Part shown: positions 1-8,358 of the stretch, one piece after another
Layout: each line of letters begins with the position of its first letter
How positions within the stretch are numbered: the stretch's first letter is position 1
DNA from: Betaproteobacteria bacterium HGW-Betaproteobacteria-16
GTDB taxonomy: Bacteria; Pseudomonadota; Gammaproteobacteria; Burkholderiales; Burkholderiaceae_C
DNA length: 64,000 bases
Direction of reading: 5' to 3'
Assembly: GCA_002840835.1 (NCBI GenBank)
Contig: PHCQ01000012.1
Span: forward strand, 1 to 64,000
Position numbers and translations under genes: made by a program
The notes under the pieces: generated by a model
Told to the model about the DNA's origin: nothing
Seen by the model: only the letters and a program-made list of their open reading frames with translations
Database searches by the model: none

Positions 1-235
1 CAATCGGTCCAGATGCCATGGGGTGTCGAAGCATCGACAGCCGAGATGTGATGTCAATCCATCAGTGGAGCCAGCAGACGCTGGTGGGTGAGTCACCGAA
101 GTGATCACAGATGGCACGGGGCCATCGAGAGGGTTCGGCGCTGGGCCGAGTTCACGTTGTTGGGGTCCGTGTGACCGCTAAGGCTGAGTTCCCGGAGAAC
201 CGGAGGTGCATCAGCTACCTTCTACCAGCCCATGG
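1..235 (-). ncRNA. Structured leader RNA element (copy L1)
   Basis: Read on the minus strand, 178-221 is about 85-90% identical to 41708-41749, the leader in front of the DUF3150 gene. It has the same hairpin with GCTGATG in the loop (about 207-221), a second hairpin CCGG-4nt-CCGG (190-201) and then CTCAGCCTTA. Further hairpins follow towards the left edge: 110-126 (GATGGC/GCCATC), 88-108, 71-84 (CCAGC/GCTGG) and 24-39 (TGTCGA/TCGACA). It probably precedes a minus-strand gene lying beyond the left edge; an ATG at 19 could be its start but lacks a ribosome site. Function is inferred from the repeated structure. Confidence 0.5.
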
Positions 236-654
236 GGCAAGTGCGGCAAATCATACAACAAGCAACTCGATCGGATGCTGATTTTGGTGTGCTGGTGTGA
301 ATGATTTCAAACGAGACATCGCGTTTTGGAAGTTTTTTCCCTCCCCATTGTTGTTTTCCAAACCGGGCTACAAGCGCAGGTTTTACGCGGGCTCCGGCCT
401 CTCTCCCTTTCCGTTTTCTCTTCCAACAGACACCAGCTGTGACTTGTCCGAGAGCGTCGCGGCAACACCACGGGTTGACGTCCAACTCGTTTGCCCAACG
501 GCAACAACTCTCCATCGGCATGCGTACTTATGGTCGATCAAAGAATCTGCCGGGACCCTTTGTTCTACGGTTTAGGACCATCGATCCGCGATTGAACGAA
601 GAGATCACGTTCGGCACACACTGAAGCATCCTGACGCTGTGGATGTCGCGAGCA

Positions 655-847
655 GTGGCCCAGGTACGGCCCTCGTGCGGGCCATATACGGACAGCAACG
701 GGACAAGTCCTACTTCAGCTAGACACCGGCCACCGCGTGGCCCTTGAACGGACCACCAGCGGTCCACATTTGGCCACTACCTTTCCGCAACAAGCACCCA
801 GGCCCGCACCAGCCCGTGTCTGGGCCCCTGTTGGGCCACAGGTGGCC
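655..847. repeat. GTGGCC hexamer cluster with nested inverted repeats
   Basis: The hexamer GTGGCC, in either orientation, occurs at 655, 728, 737, 772, 834 and 842. Adjacent copies pair: 728-742 is one hairpin and 737-777 another, with GGACC/GGTCC nested inside at 750-765. A GGCCC/GGGCC hairpin lies at 668-683. No convincing gene is present between 236 and 1039. Lying upstream of a ParM-like operon, this could be the centromere-like site for partition or part of an origin. That role is inference; the repeat pattern itself is directly visible. Confidence 0.45.
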
Positions 848-952
848 CGCAGGGCTCGGTCTGACCTCTGAGCCGGGTCAACCTTAATTCCTTAGGACCG
901 TTTCAGCGGTCAATCGGGCTCGGCGCACTGTGAATCGACATCGCGTCGCTGG

Positions 953-976
953 CATTGCCATGAATACGGCCCATTG
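953..976 (+). promoter_or_regulatory. 24-bp transfer box, copy 1 (parM operon)
   Basis: Arms CATTG at 953-957 and CATTG at 972-976 flank a 14-bp core, the same 24-bp spacing as the boxes at 20077, 29387, 34600 and 50072. The core keeps the two invariant A positions and the G of the shared consensus. It lies 63 nt upstream of the TTG start of the ParM-like gene. It is the second weakest match of the five. Confidence 0.5.
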
Positions 977-1039
977 CGGCGCTGCCGTAGAGGATGAGCT
1001 TTAGAGAATCGCAGGACAGACATTCATCCCGGAGCCACC

Positions 1040-2110
1040 TTGAGTTCACCTACCTCCACAGTCAACTTGTCCGCCATCGGTGTGGACGTTGGGTTCTTCT
1101 CCACAAAGTACACGCTTGGCACCCGCGACAAGAGAAACGGGTCGATAGAGGTGCGTCAGTTCCCGTCCGTGGCGCCTCGTGTTTCAAACGCCCTCAAGGG
1201 TCTGACGGCCAAGGATTCACTTGATGGTGCAATGATTGAGGTGGATTCTGGGGTTCGCCACTTCGTGGGCCAGGATGCCTATCAGCTCATGGGCACGTCC
1301 GGGTCGCGCGCAGTGACTTCGGACTACTGCACCACCAGTGACTACAAAGCACTGTTCAGGGGTGCACTCTTTCATATCGCGCGAGCGCAAAAAGCGACTC
1401 ATGGTCTCACCATTGACACACTGGTTGCTGGCCTACCTCTTTCCACCGTCTACACCCACTCGAAAGAACTGGAACGGTTCATTGCAGGTGAGCACCTTGT
1501 CCCCAGTCCCGACGGAACCGACAAAGCGCTTCGGGTTGTGATTCGAAACGCCTTGGTGATTGCACAGCCTCAAGGTGCCTTGATCGCCCATGGAGTTGAC
1601 GGAACGAACAGCATGGGTGGGGACTTCAACACCCTTGTGCTTGACATGGGCGGCGGTACCTTCGATTGGTTCGTGGCGCGAGGCGTCAAGCCCAATCGCG
1701 CCCTTTGTGGTGCGGTTTCAATCGGCGCCCTTGCCTGTTCAGCAGCCGTATGCGACGAGATCAAGCCTGGTCTCAAGGAGAACCCCGAGATCATGGCAAG
1801 GGTCGACAAGGCCTTGCGCGACGGTTCACCAACAGTTCTGATCAGCGGCGTTTCCCATCAGATGTCCTCCTTCTCCGCCATTGTTCAGCGCGTGCTGGCC
1901 GATGCCATTGAACAGATGCGCAAGTCGGTTGGGTCTCTGGACAGCATCGACAAGATCTTGGTGACTGGTGGTGGCGCGCACTTGCTGCAAAAGGCACTCA
2001 CAGACGCCATCCCAGAATACGCCAACCTCATCGAAGTGGACAAGGAGCCGGTAGCCTCAAACGTACGGGGATTTCACGCCCTAGCCGAGTACCAAGCCTC
2101 CGCCAGGTGA
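1040..2110 (+). CDS. parM: ParM/StbA-like actin ATPase, PRTRC system protein D
   Basis: This 356-residue protein is an actin-fold ATPase of the ParM/StbA type, expected to form filaments that push plasmid copies apart. The three actin signatures are visible: phosphate 1 near residue 14 (GVDVGFFSTKY), phosphate 2 near 200 (LDMGGGTFDW) and the adenosine motif near 310 (VTGGGAHLL). Length and motifs fit the PRTRC protein D family, a ParM relative that usually travels with the PRTRC genes found here at 53-59 kb. The start is a TTG preceded by GGAG at 1031-1034. A 24-bp transfer box lies upstream, so partition and transfer may be co-regulated. The next gene starts 4 nt after the stop. Confidence 0.85.
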   Translation: MSSPTSTVNLSAIGVDVGFFSTKYTLGTRDKRNGSIEVRQFPSVAPRVSNALKGLTAKDSLDGAMIEVDSGVRHFVGQDAYQLMGTSGSRAVTSDYCTTSDYKALFRGALFHIARAQKATHGLTIDTLVAGLPLSTVYTHSKELERFIAGEHLVPSPDGTDKALRVVIRNALVIAQPQGALIAHGVDGTNSMGGDFNTLVLDMGGGTFDWFVARGVKPNRALCGAVSIGALACSAAVCDEIKPGLKENPEIMARVDKALRDGSPTVLISGVSHQMSSFSAIVQRVLADAIEQMRKSVGSLDSIDKILVTGGGAHLLQKALTDAIPEYANLIEVDKEPVASNVRGFHALAEYQASAR

Positions 2111-2114
2111 CTCA

Positions 2115-2483
2115 ATGGCGAAAAATCCGGCCGAAGCGCTGAACCTGCGACCGAGGATCACGATTCATCGTGAGGCATTTCCAGAGGTTCACAGTTACTT
2201 GGAAGCCATTCCACCAGACCGAATGTCCGCAGTTATCTCGGGCTTGGTTGTTCGCGCGGTGATTGGCCTCACCAGTGGCCAGGCCCTTCGCACAATCCCT
2301 CTCGATGATGGCAACGCAAGCACGTCTAACGCTTCCCAGAGGCACAGCGACCATCAACTAGGCCACTTGCACGAGTCTGGCGCAGTCTCCCGTGAGAGCG
2401 TGATTTCAACACCTCCAGCCCTAGGCATCTTCGGTTCAGTTGGTTCAGACGCGTTCGACTACTCGAAGGATCAAGGCGTATGA
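2115..2483 (+). CDS. Small protein downstream of ParM, possible ParR/StbB-like adaptor
   Basis: I do not recognise this 122-residue protein by sequence. Its ATG lies 4 nt after the ParM stop and the AGGTGA overlapping the end of parM can serve as ribosome site, so the two are translationally coupled. In StbAB and ParMR operons the small gene after the actin encodes the centromere-binding adaptor. The N-terminal 60 residues are compact (RPRITIHREAFPEVHSYLEAI and a hydrophobic helix) and could form a small DNA-binding fold; the C-terminal half is polar and likely disordered. The adaptor role rests on position only. Confidence 0.55.
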   Translation: MAKNPAEALNLRPRITIHREAFPEVHSYLEAIPPDRMSAVISGLVVRAVIGLTSGQALRTIPLDDGNASTSNASQRHSDHQLGHLHESGAVSRESVISTPPALGIFGSVGSDAFDYSKDQGV

Positions 2484-2560
2484 GACCCGAGAAGTGCCAC
2501 GAGCAGGATTCACTTGTTCCGTGCACTTGACAGGCCAAGGACCTGTGAGAACTTGAGCGC

Positions 2561-3043
2561 ATGAACACCAAATCCTGCTCTCACACCCCGCTCCCTCCCT
2601 CTCCCCTGGTAGGGCCGACCAACGACTTTCAGGCTGATTGGCGCCGCGAGTTTCGAATGAATGCGCTCAGCCCCAAACACCAACTTTTGATGGCAACAAA
2701 GGAAAGCGCTCAGAGTTTGGCAAGCCGAGGAATTTCTGAGGAAGCACGTCATTGGATGCTCAACGAGCCTGCAACCGCATACATGGTTGAGCAGATTGTC
2801 TTGGCAAGCCAAGCGGCCGCACGTCGCCCCTCCAGAGGTGGGGATGTCGGCGCTGAGCTGGCGCCCATGGATGTGATCGAAGCTCTGGGCTATCGGCTCG
2901 CCCCGATACCGTCCAGCAACACCAATCGGCTGGTGCTCACTTTGCGCCTCGGTTGGCAGGCGTCCACCCTTCTCCTTCGAATCGCTTGCTCAAGGAGCTT
3001 CATCAACCCCGGGAACCTCGCCGGCGGCTCGCCTCAGTCGTAG
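2561..3043 (+). CDS. Hypothetical protein
   Basis: This 160-residue reading frame lies between the partition genes and the lytic transglycosylase in the same orientation. No family is recognised. The start at 2561 has a weak ribosome site, and the first 30 residues (Pro/Ser rich) come from a C-rich DNA tract, so translation may really begin at the ATG at 2657 (MNALSPKHQ) or 2690. The middle is helical and polar, and the C-terminal 50 residues are hydrophobic with basic residues. It probably shares the parM transcript. Confidence 0.45.
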   Translation: MNTKSCSHTPLPPSPLVGPTNDFQADWRREFRMNALSPKHQLLMATKESAQSLASRGISEEARHWMLNEPATAYMVEQIVLASQAAARRPSRGGDVGAELAPMDVIEALGYRLAPIPSSNTNRLVLTLRLGWQASTLLLRIACSRSFINPGNLAGGSPQS

Positions 3044-3061
3044 CTACTTGTCCCAACACCC

Positions 3062-3706
3062 ATGATTTCAAGGCACACCCCAACACTCGTTTCAACATCC
3101 GCTTGCTTCCTCGGGATCGCTCTCTGCGGAGTTTTCAACTCTGAGGTCTACGCGCAAGTGGCCAAGAAGAGTCAGAAGCCAGCCATGTTCACTACAGAGG
3201 TTGAGCGTTGCATCGTTCCGGCGTCCCAGCACCATCGAGTCAACCATCTCGTGCTGCGCGCGATCCTCAATGTTGAGTCAAGGCTCAACCCCAAGGCAGT
3301 AGGAAAAAACGACAACGGCACGCTCGATGTCGGGATCGGTCAAATGAACTCCATCCACTTCAAGGAGCTGGCCAAGCATGGGATCGGCGTCGATCAGCTA
3401 AAGGATGCCTGCGTTGGTACCTATGTGGCAGCCTGGCATCTCAGCAAGATGATTGCCAAACACGGAAACACCTGGTTTGGCATCGCTGCCTACCACAGCG
3501 CTACTCCTTACTTCAACAACCGCTATCAAATTCTTCTTCGCAACGAGATGGTGAAGAGCGGCTCGATGGAAGGGAAGTTGCAGCCAGTTCCATCACTACG
3601 TCCAGGGCCAAATGCGGCAAGGACGACTGCACGGGCCAAAACACCTTCTCAATCTGCGACCGTGGTCGCCTCCTCACCCAGCCTGGTCATGGATGCGACT
3701 CAATAG
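3062..3706 (+). CDS. Secreted lytic transglycosylase (PilT/VirB1-like)
   Basis: A 214-residue protein with a signal peptide ending near residue 31 (VYAQ) and a single SLT (lysozyme-like) domain of about residues 45-160. The catalytic glutamate lies in ILNVESRLNP, followed by the GIGQMN and AYHSA motifs of soluble transglycosylases. The C-terminal 50 residues are Pro/Ser/Ala rich. Such enzymes open the peptidoglycan for conjugation channels (VirB1) or thin pili (IncI PilT). Both machines are encoded nearby, and neither operon contains another transglycosylase. It follows the previous gene by 18 nt and has no clear ribosome site of its own. Confidence 0.85.
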   Translation: MISRHTPTLVSTSACFLGIALCGVFNSEVYAQVAKKSQKPAMFTTEVERCIVPASQHHRVNHLVLRAILNVESRLNPKAVGKNDNGTLDVGIGQMNSIHFKELAKHGIGVDQLKDACVGTYVAAWHLSKMIAKHGNTWFGIAAYHSATPYFNNRYQILLRNEMVKSGSMEGKLQPVPSLRPGPNAARTTARAKTPSQSATVVASSPSLVMDATQ

Positions 3707-3862
3707 GTCGAAGGCCAAAAAAGTTTTTTTGTAGCATCAAATTTGAGGGGTTGACGCCGATAGGTTCCATGAGATCCTAGATTGTGTCCAGTGACTTTCA
3801 CCCGAATGCGACGTAGATGTCGCGATACCAGTAAACAAACCACTCTATAAGGGAAAACAGAA

Positions 3863-4459
3863 ATGAAACTCCTCTCCAATCGCCGCACCGCCCTGTTCAG
3901 CGCACTTGCAGCATCAGCTTTGCTCACTGCCTGCGGTGGTGGCGGTGGTGGTGGCGACGCTGCCCCATCGAGCCCAGTTCTCGGTCAGAACGGTTCTGTG
4001 GACGTGAACACTGTAGCGATGGACGCAGGTCAAACCTGCAATATCGCCAGGTTCCCTCAGGAAATGCTGGCCCACATCAATGCTGTACGGGCAGCTGGCC
4101 AGAACTGCGGTGGAACGCAAATGGCACCTGCAGGGCCGTTGACCTGGAACTCGCTGATCACCCAGGCTGCTGCGAAGCACTCGGTGGACATGGCGTCCAA
4201 CAACTTCTACTCCCACACCGGTACTGACGGTGGTGGTGTCTTTGACCGGTTTGCCGCCGTTGGCTACAAGCACAACGACGCGGGTGAAATTCTCCTTGCG
4301 GGGACCACGAAGGTGCCAACTGCAATGAACAGCTTCCTTGGAAGCCCTTCACATTGCACCTACCTGATGCGACCTGATTTCAAGGAAGTTGGAGCCGCGT
4401 GTGTGTCCAACGGTGCGAGTCAGTTCAAACACTACTTGACCGTGAACTTCGGCGGGTAA
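3863..4459 (+). CDS. CAP-domain (SCP/PR-1) lipoprotein 1
   Basis: A 198-residue predicted outer- or inner-membrane lipoprotein. The signal peptide ends at a lipobox (LLTAC, Cys24), followed by a run of glycines as flexible linker. Residues about 70-195 form a CAP domain (PF00188 family): the helix AKHSVDMASNNFYSHTG and the segment GEILLAG match its conserved parts. Four further cysteines may form disulfides. It is paralogous to the minus-strand gene at 6171 and both flank pilus genes. CAP proteins act in binding, adhesion or hydrolysis; the role here is unknown. It has its own terminator at 4529. Confidence 0.8.
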   Translation: MKLLSNRRTALFSALAASALLTACGGGGGGGDAAPSSPVLGQNGSVDVNTVAMDAGQTCNIARFPQEMLAHINAVRAAGQNCGGTQMAPAGPLTWNSLITQAAAKHSVDMASNNFYSHTGTDGGGVFDRFAAVGYKHNDAGEILLAGTTKVPTAMNSFLGSPSHCTYLMRPDFKEVGAACVSNGASQFKHYLTVNFGG

Positions 4460-4528
4460 CCAGTCGCGGGGGCGCCAAATCTGGCGGCTCCAACTGGACA
4501 GTGAGGAATGCTCAGCATGAGCACTCAT

Positions 4529-4567
4529 GAAGTCCGCAAGGCGCGAGTCTTGCGGACTTCATCTTTT
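4529..4567 (+). terminator. Intrinsic terminator after CAP lipoprotein 1
   Basis: A perfect 12-bp stem (GAAGTCCGCAAG pairing with 4549-4560) with an 8-nt loop is followed by ATCTTTT. It lies 70 nt after the stop codon. The rest of 4460-4819 holds only this hairpin, a small TGCTC/GAGCA hairpin at 4509-4523 and the terminator at 4736. Confidence 0.9.
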
Positions 4568-4735
4568 GGATTCGGCGCAATCCTTCAGCCAAAATCTCAG
4601 CATCACATGATGCATCGCCGATTCCTTCGGTCAAGCCTTCACCATGATGGCTCTGTCTATCCTCTTTCAGACGACTCTACCCATGGTTCTCTCTTGAGCC
4701 TTCGCGTACACGACTTTCGACATTTCACCAACGAC

Positions 4736-4763
4736 AAAAAACCCCGCGCTGCGGGGTTCTTTG
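4736..4763 (-). terminator. Bidirectional intrinsic terminator ending the pil operon
   Basis: Stem ACCCCGC/GCGGGGT at 4741-4757 with a 3-nt loop. On the minus strand it is followed by a six-T run (T-rich to 4736), so it terminates the long minus-strand operon ending at 4820. On the plus strand it is followed by TCTTTG, so it can also stop readthrough from 3863. Confidence 0.9.
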
Positions 4764-4819
4764 TTGCGTGGCCTGTCAGTTGACCCCAAGAATCCTGTGG
4801 AGCCTCAGGGCAGCTGACT

Positions 4820-6100
4820 TCAGGGGCCCGTTGAGCAAGCACTTGGGACATGAAACCGCAAATGGCCAGCGTTACCGCCAGAGATTGCGATGGAGTTTCC
4901 AGAGAGCCTTGCACGAAGAGCTACGCCCGTCCCGTAAAAGGACCAGCTGGCAGACCCACTGGCAAATGAACGCGTGCCAGAATTCTGGTTGGAGGTGAAC
5001 AGGGTCACATTCCCGCCTGAGTAGACGACTCGTCCCTGCACATACTGGACTCCGGCGACGCTCCCGTCCAAACATCCCACAGCCGCATTGAACGAGACCT
5101 GAAAGCCATCAGCAAGCGGTGGTTGGGTTCCTCCGCTTCCGCTGCCACTGCCCCCCCCAGCAGCGACGGAAGTCCAGCTTGCATTTGCGCTTCGGCTCCC
5201 CCCTGGTCCGACAGCTGTAAAGGTGCAATTCGCCGTGCCCGGAGAACCTGAAACGCTATGGTTCGACGATATCCAGCCTCCTACTGCGCGAGCCGTGTTC
5301 CGGTTCCCCCACCGCCCTGAGCAGCTCCAGGTTAGGCTCGTTGCATTCGTGGTGCGTGTCCGAACCTGCACACTGGTGTTCACGGTAGGGTTCGTAGGGT
5401 TGAAAACCACCTGAATGGTTGGTGGGGGAGACACAACTACCGCGGCCGCATTGAAACTGATCGCATAGTTCACGGTGCCAGCAGGATTGGTGGCAGTGAT
5501 GGTGCAGTTGGTAGCACCGGCGTTGACTGCCGTGGCGACAGGGTATGTGTAGTTCTGGCCTGCGATACCAACCAGGTTGGTTTGGTTGAAAGGTGAGACG
5601 CCTGCGTTGGCCCCTGAGCAAGCCATTGAGAGTGCTGTTGGTGTGCTGAGTGGGAGCGCACTGGCTGTGTTCACCCGTAGAGTCACGCCAGCACCCTGGT
5701 TCAGGCTGGCATGCTGGACGTTGTTCACCGTTGCAGACAGTGTCGGCGGGACTGGACACCGTCCGCCAGTTGGATGCACGCCACTGAGGTCGCACCTCAA
5801 ATCTTCTGGATCACGTACGCCCGTTGTTCCCCCGTTTCTGGATCCAGGGATGATGTGGCATCGCTCTGGACTTCCCACCACCTGCTCCAAGCAGTACGGA
5901 GGAACCCCACACCAGAACATCGCATCATTCGGTCCATCCGAGCTGGTGATCGGACGAAGACCTCCAGGAACATTGCAACCCTCCACCACGGGGAGTGTCT
6001 GCATGCCATGGATAGCAGGATCATTGAGGGGTTGTGCTTGGACGGCGCCCGCCACAACAGCGAGAACACCTATCACGAGGGCAGCGAGAGTGGCTTTCAT
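4820..6100 (-). CDS. Secreted protein: Cys-rich domain plus Ig-like repeats
   Basis: A 426-residue exported protein. The ATG at 6100 is chosen because GGAGG lies just upstream and a signal peptide follows (cleavage near AQAQP, residue 22). Residues 22-125 are a Cys-rich domain nearly identical in pattern to the gene at 6802 (for example SSDGPNDAMFWCGVPP and RCHIIPGSR). Residues about 135-330 contain two or three Ig-like beta repeats, each with a cysteine pair, followed by a Gly/Ser linker and a C-terminal beta domain. It is the last gene of the pil operon, so I infer a pilus-tip or surface adhesin role. The Cys-rich domain is not one I can name. Confidence 0.65.
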   Translation of the reverse strand: MKATLAALVIGVLAVVAGAVQAQPLNDPAIHGMQTLPVVEGCNVPGGLRPITSSDGPNDAMFWCGVPPYCLEQVVGSPERCHIIPGSRNGGTTGVRDPEDLRCDLSGVHPTGGRCPVPPTLSATVNNVQHASLNQGAGVTLRVNTASALPLSTPTALSMACSGANAGVSPFNQTNLVGIAGQNYTYPVATAVNAGATNCTITATNPAGTVNYAISFNAAAVVVSPPPTIQVVFNPTNPTVNTSVQVRTRTTNATSLTWSCSGRWGNRNTARAVGGWISSNHSVSGSPGTANCTFTAVGPGGSRSANASWTSVAAGGGSGSGSGGTQPPLADGFQVSFNAAVGCLDGSVAGVQYVQGRVVYSGGNVTLFTSNQNSGTRSFASGSASWSFYGTGVALRARLSGNSIAISGGNAGHLRFHVPSACSTGP

Positions 6101-6170
6101 GACACCTCCAGTTGAGTAGCTTGATGAGAACAGTTGGATTGACGGATCGAGTCCGCCAGATGAGAGAGGG

Positions 6171-6761
6171 TCAGAGCCCACCGAGATCGACCGTGAAGTA
6201 GGCCTTCTTGCCAACCTTCACACAGGAGGCGCCAACCTCGTCAAAGACGCTGCTTTTGAGTGCAGCGCAATGCCCGGGATCAGCGAGCCATGCGGTCATC
6301 GCGCGTGGGATTGCGTTGTTGGCCGTCACATCGCCACTGAGTAGTGCCAGTACTTCACCCGCGTAGGAAAACTTGTAGCCCGCATCAGTGATGCGATCGC
6401 TGTAGACCTCGCCGCTAGGGTTGGTGCTGGAGTAGTAGTTCTCCGCAGCCATATCCATCGTGTGCGAGGCAGCAGCATCGGCAAGCATTGAATTCCATCC
6501 CAGCGAAGCAGTTGGGCCAAAGTTGTGGGTCCCACAGTTGCGCGGCTGCGCACGAACCGCGTTTATCTCCGCAAGCAGCTTTTGCGCAAACTGGGGGACA
6601 TCACACGAAATGGCACCATCCAATGCGACGTTGGCGACATCGATGGAACCGTTGTGGCCAACGTTGGGCGTGCCAGAGTCAGATGACGTGGAGCTTCCAC
6701 CGCCGCATGCACTCATTGCAAAAGCGAGAGCAGTGATTCCAAAAATGGTGAGCTTGTTCAT
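6171..6761 (-). CDS. CAP-domain (SCP/PR-1) lipoprotein 2
   Basis: A 196-residue lipoprotein, start chosen at 6761 where AAGGAAG is a ribosome site and the signal peptide ends in a lipobox (AMSAC, Cys19). The mature protein has the same plan as the gene at 3863: Gly/Ser linker, GSIDVANVALDG, then a CAP domain with SHTMDMAAENYYS and AGEVLAL. It keeps the disulfide cysteines, but the histidine that follows FYS in the first paralogue is a serine here, so one CAP-tetrad residue differs. It sits between two genes for the shared Cys-rich domain inside the pil operon. Confidence 0.8.
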   Translation of the reverse strand: MNKLTIFGITALAFAMSACGGGSSTSSDSGTPNVGHNGSIDVANVALDGAISCDVPQFAQKLLAEINAVRAQPRNCGTHNFGPTASLGWNSMLADAAASHTMDMAAENYYSSTNPSGEVYSDRITDAGYKFSYAGEVLALLSGDVTANNAIPRAMTAWLADPGHCAALKSSVFDEVGASCVKVGKKAYFTVDLGGL

Positions 6762-6801
6762 GGTTCTTCCTTGGGTGTGAGATTGGTTGAAAGTGAATGG
6801 A

Positions 6802-7146
6802 TCAACAACGCCCACCAACAGGACGGTTTCTCGTACGGTCGCATCGCAAGTCCTGCGGGTCTCGGACACCCTTGAGACCACCACGGCGCGAGCCGGGGAT
6901 GATGTGACAGCGCCCGATGTTTCCGACCGGGAGCGTCAAGCATGTGGGTGGGACTCCACACCAAAACATTGCGTCATTCGGCCCATCGGAACTCGTGATC
7001 GGGTGAAGTCCGCCTGGCGCATCACATCCCACAACCCTCGGCAATTCGCGCATGCCGTGGATTGCCGGATCGTTGAGAGGTTGAGCGTGTGCGGCCGCAG
7101 CCATCTGGAGGAAGAAAAACAGCACACTCAAATTGCGTAGCCACAT
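6802..7146 (-). CDS. Small secreted Cys-rich domain protein
   Basis: A 114-residue exported protein consisting of a signal peptide (cleavage near HAQP) and one copy of the Cys-rich domain found at residues 22-125 of the 4820 gene. Both share QPLNDPAIHGM, PITSSDGPNDAMFWCGVPP, RCHIIPGSR and GVRDPxDLRCD, and end in GGRC. The ATG at 7146 has GGAG 7 nt upstream; a GTG 12 nt earlier is less likely. It directly follows the pilV-like gene, which suggests a pilus accessory or adhesin subunit. No family name is known to me. Confidence 0.7.
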   Translation of the reverse strand: MWLRNLSVLFFFLQMAAAAHAQPLNDPAIHGMRELPRVVGCDAPGGLHPITSSDGPNDAMFWCGVPPTCLTLPVGNIGRCHIIPGSRRGGLKGVRDPQDLRCDRTRNRPVGGRC

Positions 7147-7158
7147 AGGGAGCTCCAC

Positions 7159-8331
7159 TTAGGTCGGTGCACAAGCCGTTGTCACCAACGCTCTTGCGCC
7201 GGCACCGGCCTGCACTCCAGTGGACCCTGTGATCGAAACAACGTATGAAGGGCTGATCGCGACTTCAAAGCTGCCGGTGTTGTTCCCGGGGTTGTTTGCG
7301 CCAATGATCACGCTCGCAGACGCTGACGCAGCAGTGGCGATAGGTGTCAGCCCCACACCGCATGTTGGCTGGACCACCGTGGTGTTGTGCGTGTAGTAAG
7401 CCTGCGAGCGAACACCATAGGTAAGGTGGTCGCGCCAGGCACCCTGGATACACATCAGCGATGCACCGGCAGCTGTGACTCCCATTGCGCCATCGATGGT
7501 GCATGTGGCACCACCGACAACAATTGGGCCGTCATATAGCATCCAGAAACCCGCGTTGCAGTACACGATCCCGTTTGCGGCACTGGCGAAGGCTCCCTGG
7601 GGTACACAAGCGTCCCCAACAGTTTTCAAGGGTGTATCGAACTGCGTTCCGGTCACACTTGGACCTTGGAAGTTCGGGTTGCGGGTATCGCCGACGCGCA
7701 GCCAGGGCTCGCCCCCCCCGCCAAGCCCGCTCACCATCATCACGATCCCATTCCTCGCTCCGGGATCAGGATTTGCCACTGTCCAGCTTCCTGACCCACC
7801 AACAATGATTGCCGGGTTGGGTGGGCCGCTGAAGGAAGCACTGGCTGTGGTGATGCGTCCCACCAAGGATGACAGCCTTGCAGCAGATAGCGTTCCGTCT
7901 GGTTCCAAGATGGGATTCGTGAGAGAAGTCTGTGCCCAAACTGTGCAAGGGTCGTCTGCCGGTGCCGTGCAACCAAGAGGGCTGCGCTGGAGACGAATCT
8001 GGTAGTCGGCTGCCGGTAGGTTGAGCGGTGCAGACAAGATCCCTGCCGCGGCCAACTCGGTAGTCGTTGGAGCGTACGGGTCCGCGAACCCTGTCACCGC
8101 GACTGGTCCCGAACCAGTCAGGACAGCTAGGTTGCTCGTTCGATACAGCTCTACAGCTGATCCAAACTCGTTGAGCACAGACCCTAGAGAACGCCCAGCG
8201 AGTTCGTTCGCAGCACGAACACGCTGCTGCGCGACAGCAGCCAGAATGACTGCCATTACAGCAACTGCGAAGGCGATCATGGGTAACGACACGCCCCTCT
8301 GAGCGCGACGAATGCTGCGTGTGGATCTCAT
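7159..8331 (-). CDS. pilV: PilV-like minor pilin/adhesin
   Basis: A 390-residue type IV prepilin. A short basic leader ends at G13, followed by VSLPMIAFAVAVMAV, the usual hydrophobic helix of prepilins. The rest is a large Gly/Ser/Thr-rich beta region with cysteine pairs. Size and position after pilS match PilV, the tip adhesin of IncI thin pili. In R64 the pilV end is varied by a shufflon; here I see no recombinase or repeated segments, so the C terminus is fixed. It is followed by genes for extra secreted proteins. Confidence 0.75.
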   Translation of the reverse strand: MRSTRSIRRAQRGVSLPMIAFAVAVMAVILAAVAQQRVRAANELAGRSLGSVLNEFGSAVELYRTSNLAVLTGSGPVAVTGFADPYAPTTTELAAAGILSAPLNLPAADYQIRLQRSPLGCTAPADDPCTVWAQTSLTNPILEPDGTLSAARLSSLVGRITTASASFSGPPNPAIIVGGSGSWTVANPDPGARNGIVMMVSGLGGGGEPWLRVGDTRNPNFQGPSVTGTQFDTPLKTVGDACVPQGAFASAANGIVYCNAGFWMLYDGPIVVGGATCTIDGAMGVTAAGASLMCIQGAWRDHLTYGVRSQAYYTHNTTVVQPTCGVGLTPIATAASASASVIIGANNPGNNTGSFEVAISPSYVVSITGSTGVQAGAGARALVTTACAPT

Positions 8332-8358
8332 GCTTTGCCTTGCTCGGTAACAACTGGA

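Noticed and set aside
222..521. 99-residue minus-strand frame and overlapping plus frames at 297-624
   Set aside because: Odd composition (many Cys, Arg, Lys), no ribosome site, no recognisable motif, and it runs into the structured L1 leader.
528..767. 79-residue minus-strand frame
   Set aside because: Covers the GTGGCC inverted repeats; low-quality composition and no ribosome site.
3716..3733. AAAAAAG/TTTTTTT hairpin after the transglycosylase as terminator
   Set aside because: Stem is only A-T pairs and has no GC core; too weak to call.
7159..8331. Shufflon at the pilV end
   Set aside because: No repeated inverted segments, alternative C-termini or Rci-like recombinase are visible.
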